Origin: Flectonema sp. DT1601
Taxonomy: Eukaryota > Euglenozoa > Diplonemea > Diplonemida > Diplonemidae
Assembly (NCBI GenBank): GCA_964019425.1
Contig: OZ025832.1
Location: forward strand, 558,001-622,000
Reading direction: 5' to 3'
Length of the DNA stretch: 64,000 bases
Made by a program: the position numbers and the translations under genes. Below the pieces are notes generated by a model that did no database searches, was not told the DNA's origin, and was given only the letters and a program-made list of their open reading frames with translations. This document shows, in pieces, positions 1 to 9,969 of the stretch; positions within the stretch are counted from its first letter, which is position 1, and each line of letters begins with the position of its first letter.

Positions 1-1250
1 TTTTTTTTGTTGTTGTTATTCTCGTTGTGTTACGTTATTGACTTGAAAGTGACTTTGATAAGGGTATCACACAATTTTTAAAAAAAAAAAAAAAAAAAAA
101 AGAGGTCTCTTTCTTCTTTTTTTCTATTACACTCAGTTAGTCATTAGCATTTGTAATTTAATTTTTTTTTTTTTAAACGTTAAAGTGCTGTGAGTTACAT
201 TCCCTCGGAAGGAATTCATACTGTGCATCGATGAAATGGGAGGGGATGTTAAATAGAACAGTAGAGCAGGGTGTTTTATTAAACATAATTATAGCATAAT
301 TGAATCTAGAACTATTTAAACCTTCTCTTACTAGTAGCGTTGTGTGGGGGTCTCACATGGCTATTTATTTATTTCTATTACTTTGGTTTTTTTTTTTTTT
401 TTATAATTTATGGGATTCGAATTATAATGACTGTTAGCTGCGTTGGGGGGGGTCTTGTTCGCTCCCTTTTTTTTTTTTTTGCAATGTGACAAAAGATGTG
501 TGTAATGTGTCGACTCCTCATTTTTTTTTCCTTTTTTTTTTTTGAATTAGAATTTAGTTCGTTCTTTTTTACATCCCTGGGTCTTATGGTTTAAAAAACA
601 TAGTCCGATGTAGGCAAACTCTCTACCTTTTTTTTTTTTTTTCTTTTTTCCATTCCTCTTCTTTTTCAAAAAAATAGTAGTAGTCCAGTGGGTGAGTTCA
701 TTTCATCTTTTTTTTTTTTTTTTTTTTTTTGAGATTTTCGCTATCGGGTGTGTCTGATAATGTCATTTTCGCTATTCGCTAAAGTTGACGCTAAAAGTGA
801 ATTATTGGACCCCCAAATAGCGAAAATCTCTTTTTTATTTAAAAAAAAAAACTATTTTCATAATTGCATTTCACCGAGAAATGAAGATCTCACTTTTTTT
901 TTTTCTTTCTTTTCTTCCTTCTATTTTTTTCATTTTCCTGCACAATTCTTTTTCATTCACCATACCGGTCGCTGCAGTGAAAAATAACAAAAACAATGTG
1001 ATTTTTTTGAAGATGATGTATCATTTTTTCCGTTCTTTTTTTCATCCATACACAGACATGATAATTTAGGCCGTCTCGGACACTGTCTGCTCGCGCGGAG
1101 CGGTGGGTTTGGGTAGTCATTTGTTCCACGTCTCTTATCGTCTGTGAGAGTCTCACGGTTGCTGATAGCAATCTAACTGGTTACCCTGTTGAGCTTTTTG
1201 ATTTTTGACTTCCTAGGCTTCGTAAATAAATAAAATAAAATAAAAAAAAG
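1..1250. other. Gene-free AT-rich spacer
   Basis: No convincing coding frame is present. The stretch holds many T runs of 10-22 nt and short A runs. One clear structure, a foldback, lies at 731-830. The 3' end (about 1150-1250) carries the pyrimidine-rich leader and the AG at 1215-1216 that precede the first gene. Short open frames here are made of Phe/Lys homopolymer codons and are not believable genes. Confidence 0.7.
731..830. repeat. Foldback (MITE-like) element
   Basis: The 14 bases at 731-744 (GAGATTTTCGCTAT) are the exact reverse complement of 817-830. The interior is also partly self-complementary: about 745-772 pairs imperfectly with about 789-816. The whole 100 bp is therefore one imperfect palindrome, set directly after a 22-nt T run. 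This is the shape of a foldback MITE or of a long RNA hairpin. I saw no second copy in the window, so mobility is not shown. Confidence 0.6.
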
Positions 1251-3914
1251 ATGAATACGGGAGCTGATTGTGGAAAAGAACGTCGGAAATTAAAAGGAAC
1301 AGTTGAAGAGAAAACGCTACTCGCATTACACGTGTTGGTTGTTCTACTTGTAGTATGGTTTCACGACTGGTTACCAGAACCAAAAGGAGTTGATGCACCA
1401 CTAAATGAGTTTAGTGCTGGTAGAAGTATCCAACATTTATCAAACATTGTTGGTACAGGAGTTAGGACTGTTGGATCGAAGGCAAATGATATCGCTGTTC
1501 CTCAATACTTGCTTAGAGAGCTCAGAAAGATATCTCGTGATGCTGCTACAGAACTTGAGCTTGACATTGAAATTCAGTGGCCAAGTGGAGGATTCACAAC
1601 TCCTTTCTTAGGAAACTTCGTCAACACTTACTCAAAGGTGACTAATATCATAGCAAGACTTCGACCAAAAGGATCTTACAATGAGACCCATCCATCACTA
1701 TTGGTATCCGCGCATTATGACTCCGCCTTAGGTACTGTTGGAGCTTCAGATGACTGCGTTAACATCGCAACGATGATCGAATTAGTTCGTCTTCTTGCTG
1801 CTAACAAATCTCCTCAAGAAGGTGTAAAATTATTTTCTGAAACTCACAACCGTAACAATGCAATTATATTTAATTTTAACGGAGCTGAAGAGACTAATTG
1901 GCAAGCAGCACACGGATTTATAACTCAACACAGATGGGCTAAAGATATTAAAGCAATGATTAACTTAGAGGCATCAGGAACAGGAGGTAGAGAGATAGTA
2001 ATTCAGAATGGTCCAGCGAATGCTTGGATCTCTCGGGAATACGCTAAAGCTGTTCCATATCCTCATATTCATGGTGTTGCTCAAATGATTTTCCAATCGG
2101 GAGTACTTCCTGCTCAGACTGATTTCCAAACGTATCGTGATAATCACCCAGTGCTTGATCAATTACCTGGAATGGATTTAGCTGTTATTGCTGGTGGTTA
2201 CGTTTATCACACACCTCAAGACGATTTCAATCACATTGATCCTCGTCATGTTCAAAGACTTGGAGAAAATGTTTTTTCAATGATTCCAGCATTCGTTAAC
2301 TCTCCTTACCTTGCGAACCCTGGAGACATGAAATATGAAGCTGATACAACTTTTGATGTGTTTGGATTGTTTATTGTATCGTATTCCTCATTCACTGGTA
2401 ATGTGTTGAACATCTTAATTACTGTTGCTGCTACTTACAGTTTGTATGTGACTGATGGAAGTGATGCGATGATTTATTTTAAACAATTGACTCTGCCAGC
2501 TGTAGGACTGGGCATTGCAGGACCAGTATGCGTTGGTGTGGTTCTTACTCTGTTGGGAGCAAACATGACGTGGTACAGCAATTCATGGATTGCCCATGTG
2601 ATCTTCCCTCTGCCTGCAATAGGATCCTTATGCGGGGTCTATATCAATTATGCAAGAATTCATCATATGAAGGTCTCTGACGTTGGTTTAAAGCATCGTA
2701 TTGTCTCTGGTGCATCCGTTCTTTTTATAATATTATTACTTCCAATGGCCTTGTTGCGTCATACTCTGTGTTCTTTTATGATGTTTTTATGGCTTATTCC
2801 TGTCATCGTACGTGGTCTTTGTATAACTGCGCTTCGTGTTCCAGAAAGATTCTTCACCGCTCCGGTTTATATTTTATTGTCGATGCCTGCATTGGTTGTG
2901 TGGTGGCATGTGTATCTTACTGTGTTGGGTTTTTTCTTACCACTAACTGGGAGAATTGGGAATCAGGTACCACCTAATGTTATTGTGGGTCTTCTTAGTG
3001 GGATTCTTGTTAGCTTTTTAGGATTGATACCTATGTGTGAGGCTATTGTGTGGTCTGCTCGGACACTGAGATTCATAACAAGAATCTCTGCAGGTCTGAT
3101 GATGTTTACTCTTGGTTGCTCAATGATGTGGTTACCTGTTTATACTACCGAACGTCCAAAGAGATTATTCATGCAACACGTTCACCGGTTCTGGCACGAT
3201 GCTTCTGGTGCTCAAATCAAAGAAGATTCTGCCCTGTGGATAAATCCGATGGACTATGCAGGGTTGAACTCTCTTGTTTCTGCATGGCCGACTTTAAAAA
3301 ATGCAAAACCAATGCCTTGTAATCCAGAAAACAACAATGACTTACTCTATTGTGATAAGCCGTGGTATTTTCCTGTTCAAGAAATGTTGTCGGGTGGGGT
3401 GTGGTTACCAATTGATCCACCGCAAGTTGATAAAATAAAACTTGACGTAAAAAGAACTGAAACAGACCTCTCAACCCGACTATCAGTCAAAGCAACAGGA
3501 CCTGCTCAAATGACTCTTGTCATTGGACAACGAGAAGGTAATCCAAAGGTACTTGGATGGTCATTCGCTGACAAAGTCCTGTCACCTAGAAAAGACTGTA
3601 AATGCCATTGGGTGTTTCACGCTCAGGGTGTTCCGAACTCAGTTCTTTCTGAAAGTGACTATAATTCATATCCTCTTATTGATGATGGTAGAACAGGTCT
3701 TCGTTATAATTATGAACCTTTTCCTGATCCATTCACGTGGGAATTTTATATAGACATTCCGAAAGGTTCACCTCCTGGCAGTCTAAACATCGCTATCTAC
3801 GGTCACTATTTAGACAAGTCATTATCAGGTGAGTTATCGAAAGGTAGATTATCACTACCGACTTGGGTATCTGACCTGGCATGGTCTTCAACATGGTCAG
3901 CACATAAGATATGA
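1251..3914 (+). CDS. ERMP1: ERMP1/Fxna-like M28 metallopeptidase, multi-pass membrane protein
   Basis: An 887-aa zinc exopeptidase-like protein of the M28 family, ERMP1 (endoplasmic reticulum metallopeptidase) subgroup. One N-terminal membrane helix (about 24-41) leads into the peptidase domain (about 55-345). Metal and catalytic residues are intact: H155-x-D157, the D167-D168 pair, E213-E214 in GAEETNW, E240 in NLEASG, and H320 in YHTPQDD. About nine hydrophobic helices follow (roughly 365-640), then a lumenal C-terminal domain rich in Trp/Pro, as in ERMP1 (about 900 aa in animals). The family resides in the ER membrane with the peptidase in the lumen; substrates are poorly known. The ATG at 1251 follows an acceptor-like AG at 1215-1216 by 34 nt. 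No intron is needed and all expected motifs sit in one frame. Very confident on family; exact substrate unknown. Confidence 0.93.
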   Translation: MNTGADCGKERRKLKGTVEEKTLLALHVLVVLLVVWFHDWLPEPKGVDAPLNEFSAGRSIQHLSNIVGTGVRTVGSKANDIAVPQYLLRELRKISRDAATELELDIEIQWPSGGFTTPFLGNFVNTYSKVTNIIARLRPKGSYNETHPSLLVSAHYDSALGTVGASDDCVNIATMIELVRLLAANKSPQEGVKLFSETHNRNNAIIFNFNGAEETNWQAAHGFITQHRWAKDIKAMINLEASGTGGREIVIQNGPANAWISREYAKAVPYPHIHGVAQMIFQSGVLPAQTDFQTYRDNHPVLDQLPGMDLAVIAGGYVYHTPQDDFNHIDPRHVQRLGENVFSMIPAFVNSPYLANPGDMKYEADTTFDVFGLFIVSYSSFTGNVLNILITVAATYSLYVTDGSDAMIYFKQLTLPAVGLGIAGPVCVGVVLTLLGANMTWYSNSWIAHVIFPLPAIGSLCGVYINYARIHHMKVSDVGLKHRIVSGASVLFIILLLPMALLRHTLCSFMMFLWLIPVIVRGLCITALRVPERFFTAPVYILLSMPALVVWWHVYLTVLGFFLPLTGRIGNQVPPNVIVGLLSGILVSFLGLIPMCEAIVWSARTLRFITRISAGLMMFTLGCSMMWLPVYTTERPKRLFMQHVHRFWHDASGAQIKEDSALWINPMDYAGLNSLVSAWPTLKNAKPMPCNPENNNDLLYCDKPWYFPVQEMLSGGVWLPIDPPQVDKIKLDVKRTETDLSTRLSVKATGPAQMTLVIGQREGNPKVLGWSFADKVLSPRKDCKCHWVFHAQGVPNSVLSESDYNSYPLIDDGRTGLRYNYEPFPDPFTWEFYIDIPKGSPPGSLNIAIYGHYLDKSLSGELSKGRLSLPTWVSDLAWSSTWSAHKI

Positions 3915-3988
3915 CCTTACTGTGTAGCCTTTTATTGTAACGCTGGTATTTAACTGAGTGACTCTTGCTGACTGTGAAGGTAGACAGG

Positions 3989-4099
3989 ATGGCTGCTCAG
4001 ATAGTCGATAAGCGTATCGCTTACTACTTGATTTTATATTGTGTAATGAATATTGTTTTCTGGTTACTACGAGTCAACCGGATAGCTGTTTTTGATTGA
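3989..4099 (+). CDS. Possible small membrane protein (36 aa)
   Basis: A short ATG frame in the 563-nt spacer after the peptidase gene encodes 36 aa, beginning MAAQIVDKRIAYYLILYC and carrying one hydrophobic segment. Codons look ordinary rather than homopolymeric, which sets it apart from spacer noise. A second hydrophobic open stretch lies just downstream in another frame (about 4096-4230), and a GT..AG pair could join the two, but I cannot prove splicing. No family recognised. The rest of the spacer (3915-4477) is AT-rich and holds nothing else I can support. Confidence 0.3.
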   Translation: MAAQIVDKRIAYYLILYCVMNIVFWLLRVNRIAVFD

Positions 4100-4477
4100 C
4101 CCTGTGGTACCAATCGATAACAGGTTTTTCGTTGATTAGTATAGTTGGATTAAGTGTTGATATTGCTTCTATATTGGTTTTGTTTCTCGCTATCACTTTA
4201 AAGCAACTGGGTAGTGTTCTTGTCTGAACATGTTATTGATGTTGTTGTTGCCTTTTTTTTTTTTTTTTTTTTGTCGTTCACAAAAACAGAGCAAAAAAAA
4301 AAAAATATCAAAATCCAGTTATACACTGCTTGCATCAATCAACCATTTCTCATCATAGTACAGGAGGAGTTAAACAAAAGTTATGAAAAGAGCCATTAGA
4401 AGAGAGAGGATTGTTTCAGTAAACTGAGTCAGTTTACTTTATTTATTTATTTATTTTTATTTACAGTTGGGCAGCAC

Positions 4478-7120
4478 ATGCCGGACCTATCATCATTCTC
4501 ATGGTATTGCTACGCTGCACCTGGGTTAGCACTGCAGCTCCGAATACCTAAAGCTGTAGAGAGAGAGAAAGAACGACGCATCAAGCTTCATAAAGATGCC
4601 GCAGCAGCATCAGCAGCAGCAGCATTAGAAAAAGATAAATCTAAAAACATAACAATGCCTGATATCGAAGGAGTAAAACACCGTCACGTTAGACTGGGTG
4701 ATATTCTCGGAAACGTAAAGGAAGGTGTTTTTTCTCTTACCAGCTGTGAGCTACCTCCAGCTGACCAATCCATGATACAGTCAGCAACAGAGTCTAACAC
4801 TAACTACAAACTCTCTCAGACTACATTACCTCCACATAGTTATCTAGTTGGCGAATATGAGAAGGCGAAACATATTTCTGTAAGACATCAAAAAGTAATT
4901 GAGAGAAAAGAAGATATGTTTTTGTCAAAATTTGATACAATGCTTGTCGGAATTGAAAGAAAAAAACATCGACAACAGCAAATCGTATCAATGAAAAGAG
5001 ACAATAAATTAATCCAAAGTAACTCAAACGAAATAGGACAACCCTATAACGTCAGATACGACAATCACATGGAAGCCTCATTGTCACTCGAACAGAGATT
5101 AGATTGTAAAGGTAAAAAAAGAATAAAAATATTAAAAAACTCACAAATAGAATCATCGACATTCACAAATAATCCAAGACTTGATTGGGATGCCCGCGCA
5201 TCACGTTGGCTTCAAGAAGCTGTTTGTGCTCTTTTTGCTAAGCGATTGTTAGACTCTGTAGCTCAAAGAAGATCTCTTTCAGTACTGAGTCATCTGTTTG
5301 TTCCGATTATGACTGCTACAGCAAGAAAAAAACAATTACTAATAAAAAGAACAACGATTCTTAAGCAATCAAACCCTCAAGAGACTCTACTACTCATGCT
5401 TGACGTTCCAATTATACGTGATTTACAAGATGGTATTATGCTCTCTGATTGTCAGAAAGATAAGGAACAAATCCTCAAAACCTTATTCGATTCTTCTAGA
5501 ATTCAAGTATTTCCAGAAGGTGACTATGTTTGTTATGAAAAAGAACCTTGTTGCTCAATGTTTATGGTTATATCTGGGGAAATTGAAGTCGTACAACAAC
5601 AAAAACCAATAACGAAGCTAACACGTAAAGATACATTCGGAGACTACTCTCTGATTGTTGACTCAACAAGAATAGCATCGTTGGTTGCAATAAGTGATTC
5701 CCTTTTATTAGAAATTCCTGCATCAGCATTTCGCTTAGCCAGTAGCGTCTTATCTGACGATTGTAGTAAAGAAATGCTTTTCAATACGGGTAAGAGATAT
5801 AAAGAATTACTGCTGAAACACTTTAGTATTGACGTTGCTCAGATAAGGTCTCTTGACTTGCTTCGGAACATTACCGATACTGACGCTCATAAGTTAGTGT
5901 CGATGATGTTTGCTGAAATCTTACTTCCTGGAGACGTTATTTACTCTTATGGAGAAAAACCAATTCATGGTTGTTGTTACATTCAACGAGGTACTGTTGG
6001 TCTCTATGACTGTAATGGTCAAGAGGTAAAGGAGGTTAACAGCATGAGTCACTTTGGTGTTGAAGAAGTTATTTTTTTAGAAACTCGCAGGCATACTGCA
6101 AGAGTAAAGACACCAACAGAGCTTTGGTGGGTTGCGAAGGACATTCTAAACGACATCTCACTTCAACATCCCAACGATGTTGTCGATTACCGAACGAGAA
6201 AGAATCATGAAGAAGAAGATGCCATGAATGTTACACTTGATCAGTTTTTAAATCTATTTCCTGTATTGAATTCTTACTCTGCTAGAGTTCGTAAAGGCAT
6301 CCACAGCAACTCTCGTCCAAAAGTCTTTTCCATTGGCGAAGTCTTAACCTCACGAGGACACATAGCCCATGCTGCAATATTCCTATTACGAGGTCAGTTA
6401 GAAGGAACTCAATTTATAAACAAACCAACCGCATTAGGAATCAACGAATCACTAAACAAGTGCCAATGGGATACTACATTAAGAGCTTGTGGTAGGTGTT
6501 ACGCATATTTACTACCTGCAGCAACCTTAAGGAGATTGCTGTGTCAGAGTCCCGATAATAAACGTGAGAAGTTGGGAAGATTTCAAGCTATGATGATTCT
6601 AAATAAAATGAGACCTCGAAATGATGGTATGCCGTCAGCTGCGTGTACTGCTGTTGATGTGTTGATGACTGGGTTGAAGAAATTAAAAAAGACAAATCTC
6701 AGTGATGAGTCTGAAAAAAACCAAAAACTTGACAAGAGAACCGACAGTCTAAATCTGACAGACGAGGCCGTTATTTCAATAAATGATGTCGTCACAGAAC
6801 AGAAACTACTACTTGCACGTACTCTAAAACTACACGCAATGGGTGCTCAAGTCTGGCAACAAAAGGAATTATCAGGCGAAGCAGCTGATTTAGCACTAAC
6901 AATCGATGAAGGAAACATACTTGAAGCATGCCTTAGAGAAAAGTTAAGAGAGTTGGCTGATGGAACAACCATTCTACCGCCACTTAAGAATGCCTCCTTA
7001 GCAAGAGTAGAGAGTCCAATTGAACCTCGAATTGTTTATGAAAAGCCTTCAGAATCTTTGGAAGATGTCGTGACGCCCAGAACACCACTCATAACAGATG
7101 ATTTATACTTAATATCATAA
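4478..7120 (+). CDS. Protein with three cyclic-nucleotide-binding-like domains
   Basis: An 880-aa soluble protein. The N-terminal part has an Ala-rich basic helix (about 27-55) and a long charged region with coiled-coil character (130-300). Three cNMP-binding (cap-like) folds follow, at about 340-430, 470-560 and 590-690. Domain 1 shows the jelly-roll signature with GDYVCYEKE, a Gly-Glu turn in ISGEIEV, and a phosphate-cassette-like FGDYSLI..RIAS; the usual Glu of FGE is Asp here. Domain 2 has PGDVIYSYGE but ends in HFGVEEV with RHTAR. Domain 3 (IGEVLTSRG) is the most worn. In PKA or CNG proteins this fold senses cAMP or cGMP; here binding by at least domains 2 and 3 is doubtful. No kinase or channel domain is visible. 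The ATG lies 11 nt after an acceptor-like AG (4465-4466) that follows a T-rich tract. Domain fold is confident, ligand is not. Confidence 0.82.
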   Translation: MPDLSSFSWYCYAAPGLALQLRIPKAVEREKERRIKLHKDAAAASAAAALEKDKSKNITMPDIEGVKHRHVRLGDILGNVKEGVFSLTSCELPPADQSMIQSATESNTNYKLSQTTLPPHSYLVGEYEKAKHISVRHQKVIERKEDMFLSKFDTMLVGIERKKHRQQQIVSMKRDNKLIQSNSNEIGQPYNVRYDNHMEASLSLEQRLDCKGKKRIKILKNSQIESSTFTNNPRLDWDARASRWLQEAVCALFAKRLLDSVAQRRSLSVLSHLFVPIMTATARKKQLLIKRTTILKQSNPQETLLLMLDVPIIRDLQDGIMLSDCQKDKEQILKTLFDSSRIQVFPEGDYVCYEKEPCCSMFMVISGEIEVVQQQKPITKLTRKDTFGDYSLIVDSTRIASLVAISDSLLLEIPASAFRLASSVLSDDCSKEMLFNTGKRYKELLLKHFSIDVAQIRSLDLLRNITDTDAHKLVSMMFAEILLPGDVIYSYGEKPIHGCCYIQRGTVGLYDCNGQEVKEVNSMSHFGVEEVIFLETRRHTARVKTPTELWWVAKDILNDISLQHPNDVVDYRTRKNHEEEDAMNVTLDQFLNLFPVLNSYSARVRKGIHSNSRPKVFSIGEVLTSRGHIAHAAIFLLRGQLEGTQFINKPTALGINESLNKCQWDTTLRACGRCYAYLLPAATLRRLLCQSPDNKREKLGRFQAMMILNKMRPRNDGMPSAACTAVDVLMTGLKKLKKTNLSDESEKNQKLDKRTDSLNLTDEAVISINDVVTEQKLLLARTLKLHAMGAQVWQQKELSGEAADLALTIDEGNILEACLREKLRELADGTTILPPLKNASLARVESPIEPRIVYEKPSESLEDVVTPRTPLITDDLYLIS

Positions 7121-7145
7121 TCGTTCCTTATCAGGACGATTTTTT
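7119..7145 (+). other. Hairpin plus T run right after a stop codon
   Basis: The arms AATCGTTCC and GGACGATT (about 7119-7127 and 7134-7141) pair with one bulged base and run into TTTTT, starting inside the stop codon of the CNBD gene. The shape resembles an intrinsic terminator, but in a eukaryote it may instead mark an mRNA 3' end or a processing signal. Confidence 0.4.
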
Positions 7146-7299
7146 GACCAAAACACCATTCTTCTGAACGGACAATTTCATTCTTTCCTACGTCAACGCC
7201 TAACCTTATTAGGGAAGTTTTATGTTTATTCGCTGATGGAAAATATAAAAATTTTTTTTTTATGAAAAAATAAAGAAAATTATTTTTTCCTGTAGACAA

Positions 7300-8523
7300 A
7301 TGAGCTATGAATATCCTGAAGTACTAATCCTCACGTTAAATACGGCAACTTGTCTGCCGGTGGGAAGTCGACCGTATGTAACTATTGATGTGAGAGAGAA
7401 AGAAAAAGATGGAATTCCGACAGCAAGGAGTAAAACTGTCAATGGCACAGTTGAAGATGTTGTGTGGGATGAAGAGATGAGATTCGTACTGAAGACATCG
7501 ACTATGAATAATAACCAAGCAACCATAACAATAACATTATGGGATGATGATAGTTTCCATACAGATAAACTTCTTGGACGTGCAACATGGATAACACCGA
7601 GATCACCTCACTTACACTCATCTAGAATACTTTTATCACACAGTAATCCTCTACCCAGACGATCAATATCAGTGTCAGTGCGAACATACACAGCAAGTAG
7701 AAGTAGTTTCAAACGAACGACTGCTGATCAACTGCACTCCAACAACACAATAAAAAGAGTTCAAAGCACTGTTAGTCAAGACAGCTATGCTTGTGACCCG
7801 GACTCTTTTTCAGATGCGTTTGAAATTCAAAAAGCAAGTCAGCTATTGAGTAGAAAATTAGTATCATGGTTTGCGAAGAGAGCTAAGAATTATGAAGAAA
7901 GATGTGCTTATCTGCTTGAGGTTTGCACTGATATAACATTTAAGAAAAAAGCATCAGACCGACAGATTACCGACCTCGAAGGACTGCTATCAACCAGAGG
8001 TGAGCTCTACAGGAAAGAAGTTGATAGTCTTCAGCAGCAACTATCTGAAACACACCACGAAATGGAAGCAGCCCTGCAAGCCTTAAACCATTCAGATCAA
8101 CTTAATGAAGATAATTCTCTTTTCATAAGATCGTTGAAGAGTGAGAATAAACACTTACAAATTGCCATTCAATCACTTCACAATGAGCTGTCAAAAGAAA
8201 AAGGAAACAACATCGAAGGTGCAGCAGTAGAGATACTACTATCTGGTGGTGACGGTAAGATGGTTGAGTTGCTTAGTTCTCAGGTTAGAATGTTGAAATC
8301 TGAAAATAAAATTTTACGTCTCAAAGAGCTTCGATTATCTCAAGTAGAAGAACTGGTTCACCACATGACTAATAATGTTATGGGGAATATGTCTCCACAA
8401 CCACCGAACCAGATTCAACGGAAAAAATCAAGACCAGGTACTGGAACCCGCCGTCCTCATGGGATCAATCGATATGTCAAATCTGACATTATGGCTGTTA
8501 GGAGAGAGTTGAATTTATTGTGA
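7300..8523 (+). CDS. C2-domain and coiled-coil protein
   Basis: A 407-aa protein. Residues 5-105 form a C2 beta-sandwich: LILTLNTATCLP, then VTIDVREKEKDG, VVWDEEMRFVL and ITLWDDDSFHTDKLLG follow the strand order and acidic loops of C2 domains, which bind phospholipids, often with calcium. A Ser-rich linker (about 110-175) is followed by a long coiled coil (about 185-365) with regular heptads such as ESENKHLQIAIQSL-like stretches, and a basic tail rich in Pro and Arg. Such C2-plus-coiled-coil proteins often tether membranes or cytoskeleton; the role here is an inference. The ATG follows an AG at 7294-7295 by only 4 nt, after a T-rich tract. No homologue recognised by name. Confidence 0.75.
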   Translation: MSYEYPEVLILTLNTATCLPVGSRPYVTIDVREKEKDGIPTARSKTVNGTVEDVVWDEEMRFVLKTSTMNNNQATITITLWDDDSFHTDKLLGRATWITPRSPHLHSSRILLSHSNPLPRRSISVSVRTYTASRSSFKRTTADQLHSNNTIKRVQSTVSQDSYACDPDSFSDAFEIQKASQLLSRKLVSWFAKRAKNYEERCAYLLEVCTDITFKKKASDRQITDLEGLLSTRGELYRKEVDSLQQQLSETHHEMEAALQALNHSDQLNEDNSLFIRSLKSENKHLQIAIQSLHNELSKEKGNNIEGAAVEILLSGGDGKMVELLSSQVRMLKSENKILRLKELRLSQVEELVHHMTNNVMGNMSPQPPNQIQRKKSRPGTGTRRPHGINRYVKSDIMAVRRELNLL

Positions 8524-8801
8524 GTGGGAGGAGGAAAAAAAAAAAAAAAAAAAAAAATCTCATACCCGTTTAGTTACTATTTATAGTTGAGATCTGTTTC
8601 TTATGTTTTGTAAAGCAGTTTATACTGCGTAGTATTTTATGTACCTTCATTTACCCGTGGGTTTTTTTTTTTTTTTTTTATGATTAAATGAGCATATTTC
8701 ATTCATTGTGATGTGATTTGCTGAATTATGTTTCTTTTGTTTTGTTAAAAAAAAAAACCCCAATTTCCTCTTCCTACCTAAAGCACTATAAACTAATAAA
8801 G

Positions 8802-9377
8802 ATGGATCCGAGAGGAAGTTGGCTACTGTGGTGCGCGGCTTCTCCGGAAGAACGAGATGGAATGACAACAGAAATGATCACAAAAATGAAAACATACATA
8901 AAGAAAAATAACGATGTCTGGCTACCTGAAATACCGATAGACGTCCGATCAGAACATCTTTCAATAATTTGGTCTTCGTTGGCGGGAGTGGAAACCACAT
9001 CAGAAGTAGCCATCGACTTAGGAAAGAAATGTTTGAAAGGAGGGAGAGCACCATTCAAAGGTGATCTGCAAGCAATTCAAAGGTACCTTCAAGAAGTTAG
9101 CATCTTACTATTAGTATACAGCAATGTTCCTCCTTCTCTACCAGCAGTACCTGCCATCTTGACTTCATTACTTATTGGATCGACAGACAGTTCATCTCCT
9201 CTACATTCTCTTAAAGGCGAGGGATCACTTTCTGAACGACTCATGTCGGGAGTTGTTGAAAGAAAACAAATTATAAACTGCCTCTCTTACTTAGATAAAC
9301 ACGGCGTGAAGTCGCTCTCTGATACTAATATTCCTGACACAGAAATACCTATGTACAGAGATATTGAGAGAGAATAA
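8802..9377 (+). CDS. Unknown 191-aa protein
   Basis: I do not recognise this protein. The start at 8802 (MDPRGSWLLWCAASPEERDG) is preferred over an upstream frame extension that reads only through homopolymer-rich leader. It sits just after TAATAAAG, and an AG at about 8781-8782 follows a pyrimidine-rich stretch. The product is mixed alpha-helical, has no signal peptide, and has one moderately hydrophobic stretch around 100-130 (VSILLLVYSNVPPSLP). It ends in a short acidic tail. A 6-bp hairpin lies at 9400-9417, 23 nt after the stop. Coding is supported by ordinary codon use, and the gene sits in the compact + strand series. Confidence 0.65.
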   Translation: MDPRGSWLLWCAASPEERDGMTTEMITKMKTYIKKNNDVWLPEIPIDVRSEHLSIIWSSLAGVETTSEVAIDLGKKCLKGGRAPFKGDLQAIQRYLQEVSILLLVYSNVPPSLPAVPAILTSLLIGSTDSSSPLHSLKGEGSLSERLMSGVVERKQIINCLSYLDKHGVKSLSDTNIPDTEIPMYRDIERE

Positions 9378-9399
9378 TACTCGCAGTCTAAAGTAATAT

Positions 9400-9417
9400 C
9401 CGATTAGAAAGAATCGG
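9400..9417 (+). other. Small 3'-flank hairpin
   Basis: CCGATT at 9400-9405 is exactly complementary to AATCGG at 9412-9417, with a 6-nt loop, shortly after the stop codon at 9375-9377. It is similar in position to the hairpins after the genes ending at 7120 and 11586. Confidence 0.35.
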
Positions 9418-9511
9418 TTGCGTCAGAGGAAAAAAAAAAAAGGTTAAAAAAGGACCTTATATAGACGTTTTTGTTATCATAAAAAAGTTTGTTTCGTCAT
9501 CATTTTTTGAC

Positions 9512-9550
<39 letters not shown>

Positions 9551-9599
9551 ATCATTAACCGTCTCTGCAGTATGAGTAAAATAAAATAAATAAAATAAA

Positions 9600-9773
9600 A
9601 TGAATATTAACTCCACTACTTTAACAATGAGCCTCATTGCAGGGGCTTATGGTTTACTAGTTGATTATAGCGCTCTTATAACTGCTTTAGGGATCTTGAT
9701 AGTCCATGGTGTAGTGTTACTACCTCTAATAACTGGTAAGGTTGAAGAACCAATGACAGCACGAAGTCATTAA
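9600..9773 (+). CDS. Small single-pass membrane protein (57 aa)
   Basis: A short gene. The ATG at 9600 opens a 57-codon frame ending TAA at 9771-9773. The product has a polar N-terminus (MNINSTTLTM), one or two hydrophobic helices (about 10-46, with LIAGAYGLLVDYSALITALG and LIVHGVVLLPLI), and a short charged tail. The context is that of a normal gene here: a 20-plus-nt T run, then GTCTCTGCAG ending at 9570. A 5-codon upstream frame starts at 9572. I do not recognise the family; it resembles small accessory subunits of membrane complexes in size only. Confidence 0.55.
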   Translation: MNINSTTLTMSLIAGAYGLLVDYSALITALGILIVHGVVLLPLITGKVEEPMTARSH

Positions 9774-9969
9774 AAAGGGAGAAGAAAAAAAAAAAAAAAA
9801 AAAGATTCTCACTAACTGTTGATACGACGGGTTTGTTATTTTCAACAATGACAACCACCCCTACTATTACTGGATATGGTACGGTTAACTTTATTATTCA
9901 TCTCTATTTTTTTTTTTTAAATTACATTGTGAAATCCCATTTCAAAAAATCAGATACACAAAAAAAAGG

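Noticed and set aside
9844-9969. Possible 5' exon (ATGACAACCACC..) spliced to the 538-aa gene
   Set aside because: Plausible GT..AG pairs do not join in frame with the downstream ATG.
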